64,000 nt of DNA from AAA164-E04 sp964342825 (GCA_964342825.1 CAYFHO010000001.1:186001-250000), one strand, 5' to 3'; counted from the stretch's first letter, positions 45,953 to 55,042 are shown. Notes: generated by a model from the sequence alone, not told the origin. Translations and numbers: made by a program.

Positions 45953-47299
45953 TTAAGCTCCGTTTTCGATCCCATTATCCATCTTATCGGTGAGCTTCAA
46001 GTGCAATCTCTCGATACGGTGATTGTCCACTTGAATGACTTTCAGTGTGTAATTGCCTTCTCTAACAATATTTCCTATCTCTGGAAATTCTCCCAGCTTG
46101 TGAGTCATCCATCCACTCACCGTGTTGATACCTTCTTCCTGGATCTGGATCCCCATTAATTCGGAAAGCTCGTGTAGAGGAAGGAGGCCCATAATGTCGT
46201 AACTTCCGTCACTGTGCTTGATGATCAGTGGCTGTTCATGGTCAAATTCATCCTGAATTTCGCCGACCAATTCTTCCAGAATGTCTTCCAGGGTGATCAT
46301 GCCAACAGTAGAACCGTATTCGTCCACGACCATCGCCAAGTGCAGACGATGTTTCAGGAAAAGTCGCAGTGCTTTTTCTAGACGGGATGTTTCTGACAGA
46401 TGAAGAATTTTTCGGGATATTTGCTGCAAATCCTGACCACTGTCCAATCGATGTCGCAGAGAGTAAAGTTCCTTGAAGTGGACGACTCCGATGGCTTTGT
46501 CCAGATCCGATTCGTCGCACAGTGGGTATCTCGAATAACGTTCTTTTTCCGTTATGTTCAGACATTCCTCCAGTGACATGTCGGTGGATAGCAGGGTGAT
46601 TTCTGTGCGAGGTTGCATCACTTCCCTGACGAGTCTTTGGCGAAGTTCCATCGCATTGAACACAATTTCCTTTTCAAGGTTTGTGCCACCTTGATGGTGA
46701 TGAGTGTCGGAAATCAACATTCGCAGCTCCTCTTCTGAATGCAAGAGGTCATGTTCCGAGACGGGTTCAATACCGATCCAGCGAAGCATGCGGTTGGAGG
46801 CTTTGTTGAGTCCCCATATAAAAGGATAAGAAATCTTACAAAACAGCCACAGCGGTTTTGCGACCCACAACGAGGTGGGAAGTGGTTTTTGAATGGCCAT
46901 TAGTTTCGGGGCCTGTTCTCCTGCGGTGATGTGAAGAAAGGTAATGGCTGAAAACCCGAAAAGGAAAGCCAGCATGTGCTGTAGTTTTTCAGATTCGATA
47001 GCCAGTGCGTGCATCACCGGTTCCAACAAGCCGGCAAACACAGGTTCACCCACCCATCCAAGAGCCAGACTGGCAAGAGTGATACCCAACTGGCATGCGC
47101 TGAGTGAAGAATCCAGGTTCTCCAGAACCTTGCCGGTCATTGCGGCACGGGGGTTTCCATCTTTGATCAAGGGTTTGAGCTGTGAGTCACGAATTTTGAC
47201 AAGGGCAAATTCAGCCGCTACGAAGAACCCGTTCAGCAGAACAAGAAATCCCACGAATGCCACTTGCAAAAGGATCCAGATCAGTTCGAATTGATCCAT
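45953..47299 (-). CDS. DUF21/CBS/CorC_HlyC-domain membrane protein (CNNM-type)
   Basis: The 448-residue protein has an N-terminal DUF21 domain with about four hydrophobic helices (residues about 5-190, 'LNGFFVAAEFALVKIR'), a pair of CBS domains (about 205-345, 'VMQPRTEITLL' and 'LAMVVDEYGSTVGMITLEDI'), and a C-terminal CorC_HlyC domain (about 360-435). This is the CNNM/CorB-type family, linked to magnesium or other cation transport; the CBS pair senses nucleotides. It starts 5 bp after the stop of the next upstream gene and probably belongs to the same operon as two paralogues. Confidence 0.92.
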   Translation of the reverse strand: MDQFELIWILLQVAFVGFLVLLNGFFVAAEFALVKIRDSQLKPLIKDGNPRAAMTGKVLENLDSSLSACQLGITLASLALGWVGEPVFAGLLEPVMHALAIESEKLQHMLAFLFGFSAITFLHITAGEQAPKLMAIQKPLPTSLWVAKPLWLFCKISYPFIWGLNKASNRMLRWIGIEPVSEHDLLHSEEELRMLISDTHHHQGGTNLEKEIVFNAMELRQRLVREVMQPRTEITLLSTDMSLEECLNITEKERYSRYPLCDESDLDKAIGVVHFKELYSLRHRLDSGQDLQQISRKILHLSETSRLEKALRLFLKHRLHLAMVVDEYGSTVGMITLEDILEELVGEIQDEFDHEQPLIIKHSDGSYDIMGLLPLHELSELMGIQIQEEGINTVSGWMTHKLGEFPEIGNIVREGNYTLKVIQVDNHRIERLHLKLTDKMDNGIENGA

Positions 47300-47304
47300 G
47301 GTGC

Positions 47305-48291
47305 CTAAATGTTGACTTCACCAAAAACGGTTTTGAGAATATCCCGGATATTGACCCAGCCCACTTCTTTTTGCTTGGCATTCAATACCAAGCCGACCCT
47401 TTGCCCTGCCTTCTGCATCTGGCGAAGTGCGTCATCAACACTCATCTGAGCCTGGAGATGCATGACCCCAGTAACATGCTTTCTGACGGGATCCATTCGT
47501 TTGCTTTCCCACTCAAAAAGGAGATGCTTCAAGTTCAGGACGCCAAGAAACACCTTCTTGCCATTCTGCTCATCGAAGACAGGCATACGCAGAACGGAAG
47601 TTTCCCTTGAAAGAGCAATGGCGTTTTCAATGGTGGCATTCGCATCAATGGAAACCACTTTTTGCAGTGGGAGCATGACATTGGACAGAGTCCGATGTTG
47701 CAGATCCATGACACGATCAATCATCGATCGTTCTTCAGAGGTGAGGTTCTGTCCCGAGGATTGCATCACCCGGCGCATTTCTTCGCGGTCAGAGAACATT
47801 TCACCGGTCAACATTTCACCTCCACAAATCTTCAATAGCAGGTCTGCAATACCGGATACTAGAAAAACCACCGGAGCAAGCAACCAGTGAAATATTCTAT
47901 AAGGCCGAACTGACACGACTGTTAAACGGTTCGGGTATTTCCGGTAAAGCATCTTGGGAAGGAGATCGCAGAAGGTGTATATAACCAACAACAGCACTAT
48001 CAGCAGTACTGCAGAAATCCATGGGTGGCCTGGCAACATCCGGCGCAATGCAATCAGAAGCGGAGCGACAATTAAAAAATTAGCCAGTGTATTGCCCACC
48101 AGAATCGTCCATAGAAAATGTTCAGCCTCCTGCATGTAACCGAGTAAAGCTTTAGCATGCTTGTCTCCATGTTTTGCCTGGTGCCTGATTCGGAGTTTGT
48201 TCATGGAAAGGATGCCTGATTCCATGCCTGAAAATAGAAAGGACAAAGTCAGCCCTGCGAAGAATGCAATGATCAGAGCGGTGGGGATCAT
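47305..48291 (-). CDS. DUF21/CBS-domain membrane protein lacking CorC_HlyC
   Basis: A 328-residue paralogue of its neighbours. It has DUF21 ('FSFLFSGMESGILSMNKLRIR' type start, helices up to about residue 165) and a CBS pair (about 190-320, 'VMLPLQKVVSI', 'VGWVNIRDIL') but ends where the CorC_HlyC domain of the other two begins. The start ATG overlaps the upstream gene's stop by four bases and has a strong Shine-Dalgarno (GGAGGT) inside the end of that gene, so coupling is likely. The missing domain may mean it pairs with a longer paralogue. Confidence 0.88.
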   Translation of the reverse strand: MIPTALIIAFFAGLTLSFLFSGMESGILSMNKLRIRHQAKHGDKHAKALLGYMQEAEHFLWTILVGNTLANFLIVAPLLIALRRMLPGHPWISAVLLIVLLLVIYTFCDLLPKMLYRKYPNRLTVVSVRPYRIFHWLLAPVVFLVSGIADLLLKICGGEMLTGEMFSDREEMRRVMQSSGQNLTSEERSMIDRVMDLQHRTLSNVMLPLQKVVSIDANATIENAIALSRETSVLRMPVFDEQNGKKVFLGVLNLKHLLFEWESKRMDPVRKHVTGVMHLQAQMSVDDALRQMQKAGQRVGLVLNAKQKEVGWVNIRDILKTVFGEVNI

Positions 48292-49550
48292 TTCTTACCT
48301 CCTTCCCTGGATTTGCCTTTGTTTTTTTTCTCAACGAGTAGCTCTTTGACTCTCCTCTCACCTACAACCTTTGACGTCATGGTCAGACCTCGAAACTGAA
48401 TGGTTGCCTCACCTTCCGGCACGTATCCAAGCTGCATGGTAAACAAGCCTCCCATGGTATCCACTTCTGTGATTTCCCCAAGTTGAGGGTAGAATGGAAC
48501 AAAATCCTCAATTTCCATCATTCCGTTGACCCGCCATTTCCCTGGAGCAAGCGTCTCAATTTCAAAGGCTTCAGGTTCGTCTTCATTTCGGATGGGCCCC
48601 AGAATCTCTTCAAGAATGTCTTCCATGGTCACCACCCCGGCAATTCCCCCAAACTCATCCACGATCACTGCCATACCACGGCGTTGTCGCTGCAGACTCT
48701 TGAACAACTCGAGTAGGTTCATCGATTCAGGAACCAGCGACGGCAGCTCCGTGAACTCGAACAAGTCACCTTCAGGGTGAAGAAGCAAAGACCTTGTATC
48801 CAGTATGCCAATAATTTGGTCGGGAGTTTCGTTGTATAGTGGCAGACGGCGATGGCGATGCTTGCGTGCTTCGATCACCATTTCCTGGACGGGCATATCG
48901 AACGGTAAACAGGCTACCTGACTGCGTGGAGTCATGACATCGGTGGCACTCTTTTGATCGAGTGCAATGATTTCGAGAATAATCTCCTTTTCATCCTGAT
49001 CCAGAGTTCCTTGCTGGTAACCCATTTCAAGAAGCTCTTCGTAATCTGAATCCGTGGTTGGAGTATTGGGGGAACGAAGGGACCTTGGGGTCAATTTTCG
49101 AATCAGGGTTGCATCCAGATTGTTGGCCAGGATGTGGAGTGGATGTGTCACCAGTTGCAAAGTGGTCAAGGGGCGTACGACACGAATGGCCCATTGTTCC
49201 GGCAGTCTGACGGCAAGCGCTTTTGGCACGACCTCGCAACCAACAAGTATCAGGACAGCCAGAAGGGGAAGTGTGGTGGAAGGGTTCCAGATCCCTTTGA
49301 ACACCAACCACAGACCTGTTGCCCAGATTGCGGAATTGAAAAACATATTCCCAAAAACAATCGTTGCCAGGAGTTCATGTGGCTTTTGAAGAATACGCGT
49401 GATCCACCCCGCTTCCGTAGGTGAGTTTTCTTTCAGGTGCTGCATCTCCCATTTGCCGAGCGAGAATAGAGCAGATTCTGCAAGAGCAAAAAGAAAGCTC
49501 ATCACGGCAAAAGCAGTGATCAGCAGAAGGGCTATACCAGGAGTGAGCAC
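48288..49550 (-). CDS. DUF21/CBS/CorC_HlyC-domain membrane protein (CNNM-type)
   Basis: The 420-residue protein carries DUF21 (residues about 1-175), a CBS pair (about 195-315, 'VMTPRSQVACLPF', 'MAVIVDEFGGIAGVVTMEDI') and a CorC_HlyC domain (about 325-405), followed by a very basic tail ('KNKGKSREGGKK'). The start is a GTG. It is the first of three tandem DUF21 genes. Function by family is cation (probably magnesium) export or homeostasis; the direct evidence is domain order only. The next gene overlaps by four bases. Confidence 0.9.
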   Translation of the reverse strand: MLTPGIALLLITAFAVMSFLFALAESALFSLGKWEMQHLKENSPTEAGWITRILQKPHELLATIVFGNMFFNSAIWATGLWLVFKGIWNPSTTLPLLAVLILVGCEVVPKALAVRLPEQWAIRVVRPLTTLQLVTHPLHILANNLDATLIRKLTPRSLRSPNTPTTDSDYEELLEMGYQQGTLDQDEKEIILEIIALDQKSATDVMTPRSQVACLPFDMPVQEMVIEARKHRHRRLPLYNETPDQIIGILDTRSLLLHPEGDLFEFTELPSLVPESMNLLELFKSLQRQRRGMAVIVDEFGGIAGVVTMEDILEEILGPIRNEDEPEAFEIETLAPGKWRVNGMMEIEDFVPFYPQLGEITEVDTMGGLFTMQLGYVPEGEATIQFRGLTMTSKVVGERRVKELLVEKKNKGKSREGGKK

Positions 49551-49594
49551 AAGTAAAAGGGATCGGTCAAATGATTGATTGAAGCAATGCCAGG

Positions 49595-49822
49595 TTAAAG
49601 AACCTTCGAAGCATCTCCTTTTTCGTGGCGGATGACCTGCTTTTTGACGGATTCCACCTGGGCCGTGAGCTGGTAAATCGTTTCATACAGGCCTGAGCGC
49701 ACTTTTTCGTTCGATAACTTACCGATGGCAGGCTGCAACGTCATCATCTCATGAGCGATACGATGGCATGCTTCCTTGATGGTGGATATGGCATTTACCT
49801 CTTCCTGGGATAGATCTTGCAT
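49595..49822 (-). CDS. small helical protein, unknown
   Basis: A 75-residue, fully helical-looking acidic/basic protein with heptad-like hydrophobic spacing ('AISTIKEACHRIAHEMMTL', 'LTAQVESVKKQVIRHEKG'). It is not recognised. It lies 44 bp upstream of the DUF21 gene run on the same strand and could start that operon. Divergent from the TetR gene, whose longer frame (from 49817) would overlap it, which favours a later TetR start. A sigma-70-like promoter precedes it. Confidence 0.6.
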   Translation of the reverse strand: MQDLSQEEVNAISTIKEACHRIAHEMMTLQPAIGKLSNEKVRSGLYETIYQLTAQVESVKKQVIRHEKGDASKVL

Positions 49823-49833
49823 CTTTCAGAATC

Positions 49834-49862
49834 ATTAAACTCTATCTTTGACCATAGATCAA
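49834..49862 (-). promoter_or_regulatory. possible sigma-70 promoter of the 75-aa gene
   Basis: On the reverse strand TTGATC (49862-49857) and TTTAAT (49839-49834) are 17 bp apart. The expected start point lies about 5 bp before the ATG at 49822, so the leader would be very short. Confidence 0.4.
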
Positions 49863-49897
49863 AAAAATTAATTTATGAAAAAAGGGAATCTGATCAC

Positions 49898-49926
49898 TTG
49901 ACAACAGACCAACTGGTCGGTATTTT
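49898..49926 (+). promoter_or_regulatory. promoter with TetR-type operator, upstream of the TetR gene
   Basis: TTGACA (49898-49903) and TATTTT (49921-49926) are 17 bp apart. The spacer contains the inverted repeat ACCAAC-TG-GTCGGT (49908-49921), one mismatch from perfect. The same element lies before the MMPL gene. A repressor bound here would block RNA polymerase, so autoregulation by the adjacent TetR protein is inferred. Confidence 0.75.
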
Positions 49927-49945
49927 CGTTGTGTCAATTGAAACT

Positions 49946-50545
49946 ATGACTTCCAATCATTCAGCTGAAGAAACCAGAAAACGCATCCTAGGGGCGGCGT
50001 TCAAGGAGTTTTATCATCATGGATTTCAGGGAAGCAGTCTCAACAGGATCGTTGAACAGGCCCAGACCACAAAGGGGGCGTTGTTTCATCATTTCAAGGG
50101 CAAGAAAGATCTTGGTTATGCCGTCCTCAATGAAGTGATTCGGCCAGAATTGCACTCTCAATGGCTGGAGCCCCTGGATCATTCGCTGGACCCCATTCAG
50201 GATCTCAAAAAGATGCTGAATCGTACGGTAGACTCTGAAAAGGATAGGATTTGTCATGGTTGCCCACTGAATAACCTCGCACAGGAAATGTCACCTTTGG
50301 ATGAAACATTCAGAAAGCTGATCGAATCGTTGTATGACGAGTGGCGAAGATCCATCGCCAATGCTTTTGCACGAGGTGTCAAGGCAGGTAATGTCAAAAG
50401 CTCTGTGAATCCGGTGGTGATTGGTGCCTTTTTGGTGGCTTCTTTTGCAGGAGTGATCGGAAGTGTCAAGAATGCACAAGACCCTGGATTATTTAAAATC
50501 TGTGGTGAGGGTTTGTTCGACTATCTGGAATCCCTAAAGCCTTAA
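49946..50545 (+). CDS. TetR/AcrR-family transcriptional regulator
   Basis: With the ATG at 49946 the protein has 199 residues. The N-terminal helix-turn-helix is typical ('TRKRILGAAFKEFYHHGFQG', 'LNRIVEQAQTTKGALFHHFKGKKDL'), followed by a helical ligand-binding domain. A longer frame from 49817 exists, but its first 43 residues look non-coding, overlap the 75-aa gene and contain the promoter, so 49946 is preferred; a GTG at 49931 is also possible. Near-identical operators lie before this gene and before the MMPL exporter, so it probably represses both. The ligand is unknown; a lipid or drug-like effector is common for such pairs. Confidence 0.92.
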   Translation: MTSNHSAEETRKRILGAAFKEFYHHGFQGSSLNRIVEQAQTTKGALFHHFKGKKDLGYAVLNEVIRPELHSQWLEPLDHSLDPIQDLKKMLNRTVDSEKDRICHGCPLNNLAQEMSPLDETFRKLIESLYDEWRRSIANAFARGVKAGNVKSSVNPVVIGAFLVASFAGVIGSVKNAQDPGLFKICGEGLFDYLESLKP

Positions 50546-50565
50546 TATTTTTACCAATGAAAAAA

Positions 50566-50584
50566 ACCGACTGGTCGGTATAAT
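50566..50584 (+). promoter_or_regulatory. TetR-type operator and -10 element of the MMPL exporter operon
   Basis: ACCGAC-TG-GTCGGT (50566-50579) is a perfect inverted repeat, overlapping a perfect TATAAT (50579-50584). The -35 region is weak. The ATG at 50597 is 12 bp after the -10, implying a very short leader. The element matches the one in the TetR promoter. Confidence 0.75.
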
Positions 50585-50596
50585 TTTAATATCATC

Positions 50597-52894
50597 ATGC
50601 AATTTCGTTCAGAACAATTTGCCAGACACGTGATTCGACATCCGTGGATCTACCTGACACTTTCAATCCTCTTGACTGCTTTGAGTGGAGCAGGGGTTTC
50701 CAAACTTGAATTCAAAAACGATTATCGAGTGTTTTTCAGCCCGGAAAACCCTCAGCTGAAAGCTTACGAGAAATTCCAGAAGATCTACACCAAGGACGAT
50801 AATATTTTACTGGTGGTAACTCACCCTGACCGTGATGTTTTTTCCAATGAGTTCGCCGAGGCTTTGCAATGGATAACAAGTGAAGCGTGGAAACTGCCTT
50901 TTGCGACTCGCGTCGATTCCATTTCCAATTATCAGCACTCAGTGGCGGAGAATGATGATCTTTTGGTAGGAGACCTGATCCCGGAGGGATCGGAGTTTTC
51001 TGATGAAACCTTCAATGCCTTGCGTCAGGTGGCGCAAGCTGAGCCGATGCTGAATCATCGGTTGATTGGGGATCAGCCAAATGTTTCGGCTGTCAATGCT
51101 ATCTTGACACTGCCGGGGAAGGACAGTGTGGAAGTCATTGATGCAGCCGAGGCAGCGCGAGAATTGAAGCAACGATTTCTCGAAAAGTATCCTGACTATC
51201 AGATGCATCTGACCGGGATGGTGATGCTGAACCATGCTTTTGCCGAAGCCAGTATCCGCGATATGTCCACATTGATACCTTTAATGTATGTGGGCATGTT
51301 TGGTTTCATGGTTTGGATTTTACGAACCTGGGTTGGAATGCTGGCAGGCGTATTGGTGGTTCTGACCAGCTCCATCACGGCCATGGGAATCATGGGGTGG
51401 TTGGGGATTCCCTTAACACCTCCATCTGCGGTGGCCCCCACCATCATCATGACTCTAGCCATTGCCGATAGTGTGCACATATTGGTTTCCTACATGCACG
51501 AACTTCGTTCAGGTAAATCACCAATGACTTCCCTGGTGCGGGCGATGCGTATCAATTTTCAACCGGTTTTCTTGACCAGCCTGACGACCGCGCTGGGCTT
51601 TCTAAGTCTGAACTTCAGTGATGCCCCTCCTTTTAGGCACTTGGGGACGGTGGTCGCGATCGGTGTGGCGGCGGCATGGTTGTTTTCCATTTCCCTTTTG
51701 CCAGCTTTTGTTTCATTGATGCCTCTAAAAAATTGGAAAGGAGCAAAGGATGGTCCGTCCTGGTCGAATCGATGGGCTGAATGGGTGGTTAAAAATCGCA
51801 AGTTAGGACTCGGCGGGTCGGTGGTTGTTGTCTTTTTCCTGGCATGTTTCATTCCTCGAATTGAACTGAATGATCAGTGGGTCGAGTATTTTGCCCCCGG
51901 CATCGAATTTCGAAATGATACAGATTATGCGATGGAAAATCTGACCGGGATTTACACGCTGGAATACTCGTTTGAATCAGGAGAGAGCGGCGGCATCAAC
52001 AATCCGACTTACCTGGCAGAACTTCAAAAGTTTTCCGAATGGATCAAAGCACAACCCGGAGTTTTGCAGGTTCATTCGATGAGTGATATCATGAAGCGAC
52101 TCAATAAAAATATGCATGCAGACGATCTGGACTACTACAAGTTGCCGGATCAAAGGGACTTGGCTGCCCAGTATCTACTGCTATTCGAAATGTCGCTTCC
52201 ATATGGCCTGGATTTGAACAATGTCATCAATGTGGATAAATCAGCCAGTCGGGTGACGGTCACTCTGGGCAATATCAGTGCCGGGGAAGTTCGCGCGTTG
52301 ATTGAATCTTCTAATCAATGGATTCAGGATCAAGTTGACGACAGCATCAAGGCAGAAGCCACCAGTCCGACAGTCATGTTCAGTTACATCTCTGAGAGGA
52401 ACATTCGAAGTATGCTGGGCGGTACTTTCCTGGCAGTATTGCTTATATCCGCGATCCTTGCCATCGCCTTGAAAAGCCTGCGTTATGGGTGGATCAGTCT
52501 CATTCCCAACCTGGTTCCTGCGATTCTGGGTTTTGGAATTTGGGGATTACTTGTGGGCAGTATGGGCATGTCGCTGGCCGTTGTGACTGGAATGACATTG
52601 GGTATTGTTGTGGATGATACTGTTCACTTTTTAACCAAGTATCTTCTTGCTCGCAGGGAACAAGCTGCCTCCGCTGCAGATGCGGTTCGATATGCATTCA
52701 AGACGGTTGCACCCGCGATGCTTGCCACAACTTTCATCCTGTTGATCGGATTTTTCATACTCAGTTTTTCGGTATTTCGTTTGAACAATTGGATGGCACA
52801 GCTGACTGGGATTGTCATTGCGATGGCATTGATTGCTGATTTCATATTGTTACCGTCGCTTCTGATTACTCTCGACAAGAAGGAATCCGAGTAG
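50597..52894 (+). CDS. MMPL/RND-family exporter
   Basis: The 765-residue protein has the RND layout: a first helix (about 16-36), a periplasmic domain, a group of about five helices (about 230-390) including 'APTIIMTLAIADSVHIL', a further helix (about 405-425), a second periplasmic domain, and five helices at the end (about 615-760) with 'GMTLGIVVDDTVHFL'. The acidic residues in 'IADSVH' and 'VVDDTVH' fit proton relay sites of MMPL proteins, which export lipids and other hydrophobic compounds. It starts 51 bp after the TetR gene and leads an operon with a LolA-like protein and a beta-barrel protein, so lipid or lipoprotein traffic to the outer membrane is a reasonable inference. Confidence 0.92.
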   Translation: MQFRSEQFARHVIRHPWIYLTLSILLTALSGAGVSKLEFKNDYRVFFSPENPQLKAYEKFQKIYTKDDNILLVVTHPDRDVFSNEFAEALQWITSEAWKLPFATRVDSISNYQHSVAENDDLLVGDLIPEGSEFSDETFNALRQVAQAEPMLNHRLIGDQPNVSAVNAILTLPGKDSVEVIDAAEAARELKQRFLEKYPDYQMHLTGMVMLNHAFAEASIRDMSTLIPLMYVGMFGFMVWILRTWVGMLAGVLVVLTSSITAMGIMGWLGIPLTPPSAVAPTIIMTLAIADSVHILVSYMHELRSGKSPMTSLVRAMRINFQPVFLTSLTTALGFLSLNFSDAPPFRHLGTVVAIGVAAAWLFSISLLPAFVSLMPLKNWKGAKDGPSWSNRWAEWVVKNRKLGLGGSVVVVFFLACFIPRIELNDQWVEYFAPGIEFRNDTDYAMENLTGIYTLEYSFESGESGGINNPTYLAELQKFSEWIKAQPGVLQVHSMSDIMKRLNKNMHADDLDYYKLPDQRDLAAQYLLLFEMSLPYGLDLNNVINVDKSASRVTVTLGNISAGEVRALIESSNQWIQDQVDDSIKAEATSPTVMFSYISERNIRSMLGGTFLAVLLISAILAIALKSLRYGWISLIPNLVPAILGFGIWGLLVGSMGMSLAVVTGMTLGIVVDDTVHFLTKYLLARREQAASAADAVRYAFKTVAPAMLATTFILLIGFFILSFSVFRLNNWMAQLTGIVIAMALIADFILLPSLLITLDKKESE

Positions 52895-52959
52895 AGTAAA
52901 TTTTATCTGGGAGAGTGGGGGAAGCATTAAACCCTATTCTACGAACTCTTTGAATTTAT

Positions 52960-53778
52960 ATGGTTAGAAATAGAAATATGAACAAAATGATGGTTATGAT
53001 GGGACTGATATTGCTCAGTCACGAACTCATTGCAGAACTGGAGTTTCCTGCAGGGGCGTCTTCCGAGCAGAAGGGACTGGCGATAGCGCAGGCTGCTGAT
53101 AAGCGTGATTCCGGTTGGGGTGACTGGTCTGCACAGGCAACCATGATATTAAAAAACAGGGAAGGGCAGACGAGCCGCCGCACCATGCGCATGCAAGCTT
53201 TGGAGCAGGAGACAGAAGGGGATAAGCGGTTGATCATCTTTGATGAACCCAGGGATGTCAAAGGAACTGCGTTTTTGGTTTTTACGAAGAAAGATGGTGA
53301 TGATGATCAATGGCTCTACCTCCCTGCCTTGAGGCGGGTGAAACGTATCGCTTCCAAAAACCAATCGGGACCTTTTGTTGGAAGCGAGTTTGCTTACGAG
53401 GATTTATCTTCTCAGGAAGTTGAGAAGTATGATCACAAATATCTTCGAGAAGAGAAGGTCTCCGGAGTGGATTGTTACGTGATTGAGCGCGTGCCACTTG
53501 ATAAAAATTCGGGTTATACCCGCCAGATTCTTTGGTTGGATAAAGAGGAGTATCGGCAATACAAGGTCGAGTATTATGATCGAAAAAGTTCGCTCTTGAA
53601 AACGTTTACGGCAGCCGATTATCGATCCTATGGAGAGGGTTTCTGGCGTGCGGATCAATTTGAAATGATCAACCATCAAACAGGAAAAAGCACTGTCCTT
53701 GACTGGCAAGATTATGTTTTTTCCCAAGGGCTGGAGGACCGCTTGTTTCATCAAAATGCCTTAAAGAGAATTCGTTGA
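52960..53778 (+). CDS. outer membrane lipoprotein-sorting (LolA-like) protein
   Basis: A 272-residue protein with a signal peptide ('MVMMGLILLSHELIAELEF' region). The mature part has the LolA-like half-barrel signature of the family paired with MMPL exporters: 'TRRTMRMQ' style strands, 'IIFDEPRDVKGTAFLVF', 'QWLYLPALRRVKRIAS', 'GSEFAYEDLS'. Such proteins probably carry lipids or lipoproteins across the periplasm. The starts at 52960 and 52978 ('MNKMMVMMG') are both possible; the second looks like a normal signal peptide. It lies 65 bp after the MMPL gene and 1 bp before the beta-barrel gene, forming a likely three-part export unit. Confidence 0.88.
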   Translation: MVRNRNMNKMMVMMGLILLSHELIAELEFPAGASSEQKGLAIAQAADKRDSGWGDWSAQATMILKNREGQTSRRTMRMQALEQETEGDKRLIIFDEPRDVKGTAFLVFTKKDGDDDQWLYLPALRRVKRIASKNQSGPFVGSEFAYEDLSSQEVEKYDHKYLREEKVSGVDCYVIERVPLDKNSGYTRQILWLDKEEYRQYKVEYYDRKSSLLKTFTAADYRSYGEGFWRADQFEMINHQTGKSTVLDWQDYVFSQGLEDRLFHQNALKRIR

Positions 53779-53779
53779 T

Positions 53780-55036
53780 ATGGTTGGTCTCACTCATCAT
53801 GTATCCAGGATTTTCCTTCTGTTTGTTGGTTTACCCGTATTGGGGATTCTCAGCACACTTTTGCGTGGTGAAGTAATCGAGCAAGAGCCCTGGTATCGGT
53901 CCTGGGAATTGACTGGATATGCAGAGTTGGAAACTCGAGGCTTTTTACGAGATGGGGCTTATGCAGGACAGGATCAGGATGCAGGTGTTTCCTTTGCACT
54001 GGAACCGGAATTTTATCGCGCAGCAAAAGGCAATGGAATGGATTTTCTTTTCCAACCTTTTTTACGACTGGATTCCATGGATACCGAAAGAACACATTGG
54101 GACATCAGAGAATTCTGGTGGCGTAAATCCTGGGGGGATCTGGATTTAACCGCAGGCGTTGGAAAAGTTTTTTGGGGGGTGGCTGAATCTCAACATTTAG
54201 TAGATACCATCAATCAGACAGATTGGGTTGAAAACATTGATGGTGAAGAAAAACTGGGGCAACCCATGGTGCACGCAAGTTGGTATGCAAGCGAGGCAGG
54301 CGTTTTTGATTTTTTTATATTACCTTATTTCAGGGAGAGAACATTTCCCGGTGCAGAAGGGCGATTAAGGTTTGATCCATTGCTGCTCAGCAATCGTCCC
54401 ATTTTCGAATCGTCCCTTGAAAACTGGCATCCAGACTTTGCGGTCAGGTGGTCGAGGGTGTGGGGAGATTTTGATTTCGGATGGCATCTATTCCGGGGGA
54501 CAAGCCGAGATCCGCTGTTTGAACTTCTGACCACTCCAGAAGGAACCCCCGTTTTGCTGCCTGTTTATAATTTAATGACACAAACTGGTTTGGATGTTCA
54601 ATGGACCCGGGAAGCCTGGCTCCTCAAAATGGAAGCACTCATACGCGACGGCCGGGGGCAACATTATCAGGCAGCGGTAACTGGATTTGAATACACCTTA
54701 TACGGAATTTGGGAATCTGCAGTGGATGTTGGTTTGCTGGGGGAATATCACTTTGACAGTCGATGGGGTTCGGCATTAACGCCGTTTAATCACGATGTAT
54801 TCGCAGGTACTCGCTGGACTTGGAATGATGCCCAGGACTCGGCCATTTTGGCGGGTGTATTCTGGGATCATGTCAATCACTCCACCACGTTGAGAATGGA
54901 ATTCGAGAGGCGCTTGGGGGAGAGGTTTACATTAAACCTAGAATCTCAGTGGACAGTCAGTGCCGATCCCAGTGACTTCGCCTATTTTTTCCGGCGCGAC
55001 GGATTCATCGAACTTGAATTGAGAACGTGGTTTTAG
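53780..55036 (+). CDS. putative outer-membrane beta-barrel protein
   Basis: The 418-residue protein has an N-terminal signal segment and then strands rich in alternating aromatic residues ('WELTGYAELETRGFL', 'DIREFWWRKSWGDLDLTAGVGKVFWG', 'FALEPEF'). It ends in aromatic 'ELRTWF', as in outer-membrane barrels. The gene follows the LolA-like gene by 1 bp. Comparable proteins accompany MMPL and LolA-like genes in other bacteria and may form the outer-membrane end of that route. Family assignment (DUF1302-like) is not certain. It converges with the fur-like gene with a gap of 6 bp. Confidence 0.75.
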   Translation: MVGLTHHVSRIFLLFVGLPVLGILSTLLRGEVIEQEPWYRSWELTGYAELETRGFLRDGAYAGQDQDAGVSFALEPEFYRAAKGNGMDFLFQPFLRLDSMDTERTHWDIREFWWRKSWGDLDLTAGVGKVFWGVAESQHLVDTINQTDWVENIDGEEKLGQPMVHASWYASEAGVFDFFILPYFRERTFPGAEGRLRFDPLLLSNRPIFESSLENWHPDFAVRWSRVWGDFDFGWHLFRGTSRDPLFELLTTPEGTPVLLPVYNLMTQTGLDVQWTREAWLLKMEALIRDGRGQHYQAAVTGFEYTLYGIWESAVDVGLLGEYHFDSRWGSALTPFNHDVFAGTRWTWNDAQDSAILAGVFWDHVNHSTTLRMEFERRLGERFTLNLESQWTVSADPSDFAYFFRRDGFIELELRTWF

Positions 55037-55042
55037 ATCAAA

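Noticed and set aside
49817..49945. Extended TetR start at 49817
   Set aside because: The extra residues contain the promoter and operator, overlap the 75-aa gene and do not resemble a TetR N-terminus.
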